64,000 nucleotides of DNA, taken from the NCBI RefSeq assembly GCF_036636695.1, contig NZ_JAVWNW010000008.1. One strand, written 5' to 3'. The position numbers were made by a program, and so were the translations under genes. Positions within the stretch are counted from its first letter, which is position 1. Every line of letters starts with the position of its first letter. Origin of the DNA: Anaerorhabdus sp036636695. GTDB taxonomy: Bacteria > Bacillota_I > Bacilli_A > Erysipelotrichales > Erysipelotrichaceae. Shown here one piece after another: positions 61,203-64,000 of this stretch. The notes beneath the pieces are model-generated. The model worked only from the letters and a program-made list of their open reading frames with translations, was not told where the DNA came from and made no database searches.

Positions 61203-62393
61203 ATGGAACTCAATAAAGATAAATTACCAATTATTAAAAACGCTTTAAAAGAAAACGAACTTGATGCGTGGTGTGTATTAGGTCGAGAAACAATTATGAA
61301 GAGTGAACCTATTCTTCCTGTATTAGGGGATATGGATTTCATTATCGCTACAGGATTAATTTTTACTCAAGATAAAATAATTGCGGTTGTAAGTACACTA
61401 GATGAAGAAGGCTACAAATTAATTGAAGGTATTGATGAAATTATAACGTACACAGGGGATCTTATGGTTCCAGTTGCGAAGAAGATAAAAGAATTAAATC
61501 CCAAGAAACTAGGATTGAATTTCTCTAAAAATGATGCGAGTGCTGATGGACTAACTTATGGGATGAAGTTAAAACTTGAAAGACAGCTTAAAGAAGTTGG
61601 CTTTGAAGGTGAACTTGTAAGTGCAGTTAATTTAATTGCGAAAGTTCGTGGGCAAAAAACCGCTGAACAAATTAAGAAAATTAAGCATACTGCTGAAGTT
61701 GCTTTGAAATATTTAGAAAGTGTTCCAACAATGTTAAAAGATGGAACAACTTCATTAGACATATTCAATTATTTACATGAAGTTGCATATAATGATGGAT
61801 ATGGAATGTCTTGGACACCATCACAATGTCCAGGAGTTAGTGTTGATCCAAATGTACCTGCAGGACATATGGGAATTATTGAAACACCTATCGTTAAAGG
61901 ATATGTAATTAATATTGATTATGGTGTATCAAAAGATGGATATTGTAGTGATCTCCAAAGGATGTATTACATCTTAAAAGATGATGAAGATGATGCACCA
62001 GAAGAAGTGAAACGAGCATTCTATACTGTGCGTGATGCAATAAAAATGGCAAAAGATGCGATGAAACCAGGTGTGACTGGTTATCAAATTGATAAGATTG
62101 CAAGAAGCCATGTCGTCAGTGAAGGATATGATTCTTGGAATGCTGCACTTGGACATCAAGTGGGACATGAAACACATGATGGAGGATATATCCTTGCAAA
62201 TCGTCGCCCGCGTTATAACCGACCAGAATTAATTGATCAACCATTAGATGAAGGAAACGTCTTCACAATAGAGCCTGGTGTTGAAACATCACGTGGACGT
62301 ATTGGTATTGAAGAAATGGTTGTGATTACAAAAGATGGATGCGAATGGCTAGTTCCTCCGCAACAAGAATTGATGCTAGTGAGGGTGAAATAA
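61203..62393 (+). CDS. M24-family prolidase-like peptidase (copy 3)
   Basis: 396 residues; third M24 copy. Metal ligands are present: IDYGVSKDGYCSD, GHQVGHETHD, FTIEPGV and GIEEMV. It shares with the other copies the YYILKDDE stretch that follows the second Asp, and an N-terminal SEPILPVLGDMDF segment like SEPVLPLISTLEF. GGAGGTTAGG precedes the ATG. Its stop codon overlaps the pepD start (TAATG). Confidence 0.85.
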   Translation: MELNKDKLPIIKNALKENELDAWCVLGRETIMKSEPILPVLGDMDFIIATGLIFTQDKIIAVVSTLDEEGYKLIEGIDEIITYTGDLMVPVAKKIKELNPKKLGLNFSKNDASADGLTYGMKLKLERQLKEVGFEGELVSAVNLIAKVRGQKTAEQIKKIKHTAEVALKYLESVPTMLKDGTTSLDIFNYLHEVAYNDGYGMSWTPSQCPGVSVDPNVPAGHMGIIETPIVKGYVINIDYGVSKDGYCSDLQRMYYILKDDEDDAPEEVKRAFYTVRDAIKMAKDAMKPGVTGYQIDKIARSHVVSEGYDSWNAALGHQVGHETHDGGYILANRRPRYNRPELIDQPLDEGNVFTIEPGVETSRGRIGIEEMVVITKDGCEWLVPPQQELMLVRVK

Positions 62394-63808
62394 TGACACG
62401 TTGTTATGATTTTTTTAAGGAAACATGCAAGTTTCCACATGGTTCATATAATGAAAAACAATTAAGTGATTACTTAGTTGAGTTCGCTAAAAAGAATGAT
62501 TTAAAAGTAATTCAAGATGATATGTTCAATGTTGTAATCTACAAAGATGCAACACCAGGATATGAAGATCACGATACACTTATGCTTCAAGCACATATGG
62601 ATATGGTGGATGAAAAAAATAAAGAAAGTAATCATGACTTTACCAAAGATCCTATTGAAATTATCGAAATGGAAGATGGATGGATTAAAGCAAATGGAAC
62701 AACTCTAGGTGCAGATGATGGTATAGGCACTGCTTATATGCTTGCGATTCTAGAAGACAAAACATTGGAACATCCAGCGTTGGAGTGTGTCTTTACAGTT
62801 CAAGAAGAAGTTGGTTTATTTGGAGCAATGAATCTAAAAGCAGAATATTTTAAAGCTAAAAATGCGATTAGTTTAGATGGTGGCGATGAAAAGACACTTC
62901 TTTCATCTGCTGGCGGAAGACGTGTTGAAATAAAAATACCAATGGGCTGTCAACCGGTTCACACAAAGGGATTACGTATTATGGTACGTGGTTTACAAGG
63001 TGGACATAGTGGTGGCAGTATTGATAAAGAATTAGGAAATAGTAATAAAATTATGGGTAGAGTTTTATATCACCTCCAAAAGGCAGTAGATATTCGTTTA
63101 GTATCTATTGAGGGAGGTTCTAAAGACAATGCCATTCCTAGAGAAAATGATGCAGTAATTGCATATGATGAAAAAGACCATGATCAAGTTCTTGCGATAA
63201 TCAAAAAACAAGAAGAAGATATATTCGCGCTATTAGAATTTTCAGATGCTGGCTTTAAATTGTCAGTTGAAGAAGAGACAGTAAGTCAATCCATGTCAAA
63301 ATATAATACAAAACAATTTATTCGTTTCTTGTACTTACTTCCAAATGGTTTGATTTCAAAGAGTATGAATATTCCAGGACTTACATTAACTTCATTAAAT
63401 GTGGGTGTTATTTCATGTAATGAAGTGTCAATTGTAATTCACCTATCATTAAGAAGTGCTTATAATGAGAGCATTGATGAAATGACATATTCAATTAAAG
63501 AGTTATGTGATTTGTTTGAATATTCAATGTCAACAGATTCAAGTTATCCAGGATGGCGTTATAAAGAAATTAATCCATTAAGAGATGTTATCTGTGAGAT
63601 ATATAAAGATATGACAGGTAATGAAATGGAAAAGGTTGCAGCTCATGGAGGAAATGAATGTGGAATACTTGAAAGTATTCTAGATAATCCCAATATTGCA
63701 AATCTTGGTCCATGTATGAAATATATTCACACCCCACAAGAAACACTTCAACTTGAATCTTTTGATCGCATGTATGATGTGTTAGTTAATGTAATAAAGA
63801 GATTATGA
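62393..63808 (+). CDS. pepD: M20-family cytosolic dipeptidase PepD
   Basis: 471 residues, aminoacyl-histidine/nonspecific dipeptidase type of the M20 family. Zinc ligands: His in LQAHMDMVDEK, Asp in GADDGIGTAYM, Glu pair in FTVQEEVGLFGA, and the C-terminal His near HTPQETL. The insert (lid) domain lies in the middle. Reading starts at ATG 62393, overlapping the M24 stop by one base; upstream in-frame codons belong to the M24 gene. It breaks dipeptides left by the other peptidases. Its stop overlaps the MFS start by 4 bases. Confidence 0.91.
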   Translation: MTRCYDFFKETCKFPHGSYNEKQLSDYLVEFAKKNDLKVIQDDMFNVVIYKDATPGYEDHDTLMLQAHMDMVDEKNKESNHDFTKDPIEIIEMEDGWIKANGTTLGADDGIGTAYMLAILEDKTLEHPALECVFTVQEEVGLFGAMNLKAEYFKAKNAISLDGGDEKTLLSSAGGRRVEIKIPMGCQPVHTKGLRIMVRGLQGGHSGGSIDKELGNSNKIMGRVLYHLQKAVDIRLVSIEGGSKDNAIPRENDAVIAYDEKDHDQVLAIIKKQEEDIFALLEFSDAGFKLSVEEETVSQSMSKYNTKQFIRFLYLLPNGLISKSMNIPGLTLTSLNVGVISCNEVSIVIHLSLRSAYNESIDEMTYSIKELCDLFEYSMSTDSSYPGWRYKEINPLRDVICEIYKDMTGNEMEKVAAHGGNECGILESILDNPNIANLGPCMKYIHTPQETLQLESFDRMYDVLVNVIKRL

Positions 63809-64000
63809 GTTCCAAGGTTTCTTTAAAGCGTTACTTTATTTTAATTATTCTTCAAACACTTGCGGCGAATTTTGCGCACCCAGTAACTCCAACATTGATT
63901 AGTGATTTGAAATTTCATAACTATATGTTTGGGGTAGCGTTTGCGTCAATGTCACTTACTTACTTCTTATTTGCACCTTTTTGGGGAAAGGTTAGTGATT
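63805..64000 (+). CDS. MFS transporter, N-terminal part (cut by window end)
   Basis: The first 65 residues of a membrane protein start at ATG 63805 (overlapping the pepD stop, ATGA) and run off the window. The first helix and the loop FAPFWGKVSD match the motif A region of major facilitator transporters. It is a drug or metabolite exporter or importer; in this operon it could export amino acids or take up peptides. The rest of the gene is needed. Confidence 0.7.
   Translation, partial: MSSKVSLKRYFILIILQTLAANFAHPVTPTLISDLKFHNYMFGVAFASMSLTYFLFAPFWGKVSD

Overview
The window is AT-rich DNA (my reading is about one third G+C) from a low-GC Gram-positive bacterium. Shine-Dalgarno sites are strong (AGGAGG and GGAGG types). 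Promoters are of the sigma-A kind (TTGACA / TATAAT). TGA is used as a stop codon, so this is not a mycoplasma. The gene order ecfA1-ecfA2-ecfT-truA-rplM-rpsI, the PRD-type PTS regulators and the many PTS operons fit the Firmicutes. An Erysipelotrichia-like member is my best guess, from general character and not from a search.

Layout. 1-7.2 kb: a TrmR-like methyltransferase, a very acidic membrane-anchored protein, the ECF energising module, and truA with the L13/S9 ribosomal operon behind an L13-type leader. 7.2-11.8 kb: two unknown genes, a tRNA-Ile/tRNA-Ala pair, and a BspA-like surface protein. 12-14.8 kb: pyrG behind a possible attenuator, and ilvE. 14.8-25 kb (mostly minus strand): a lactose/cellobiose-type PTS with a GH1 phospho-glycosidase and an RpiR regulator, a lone YjjW-type glycyl-radical activase, and an ascorbate-type PTS with a PRD regulator and a SIS protein. 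25-30 kb: an APC permease, a lone prepilin, a small ABC exporter with a possible 57-codon leader gene, and ssrA (tmRNA). 30-42 kb: LysR with a split chromate transporter, LemA and DUF2207, a c-di-GMP phosphodiesterase, HU, HflX, an ECF S component, UppP, a CcdA-thioredoxin fusion, and a membrane-anchored nuclease.

42-50.4 kb is the most interesting part. It is a full set of homologues of the E. coli yhf operon (YhfZ, T, U, Y, Php, S, X, W), whose function is not established as far as I know. The genes are in a new order and include an extra short amidase-signature protein. A strong promoter followed by a 22-bp inverted repeat lies just after yhfZ, which suggests local control by YhfZ.

50.6-64 kb continues on the same strand as a peptide-use region. 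It holds three paralogous M24 prolidase-like peptidases, an M29 aminopeptidase, a MalY/PatB-like PLP enzyme, a complete oligopeptide ABC importer (OppBCDFA), a PepD-like dipeptidase, and the start of an MFS transporter cut by the window end. Peptides taken up by Opp would be degraded by these peptidases. The yhf products may act on a related amino-acid or amide compound; that link is inference.

I saw no insertion sequences, phage genes, CRISPR arrays or rRNA genes.
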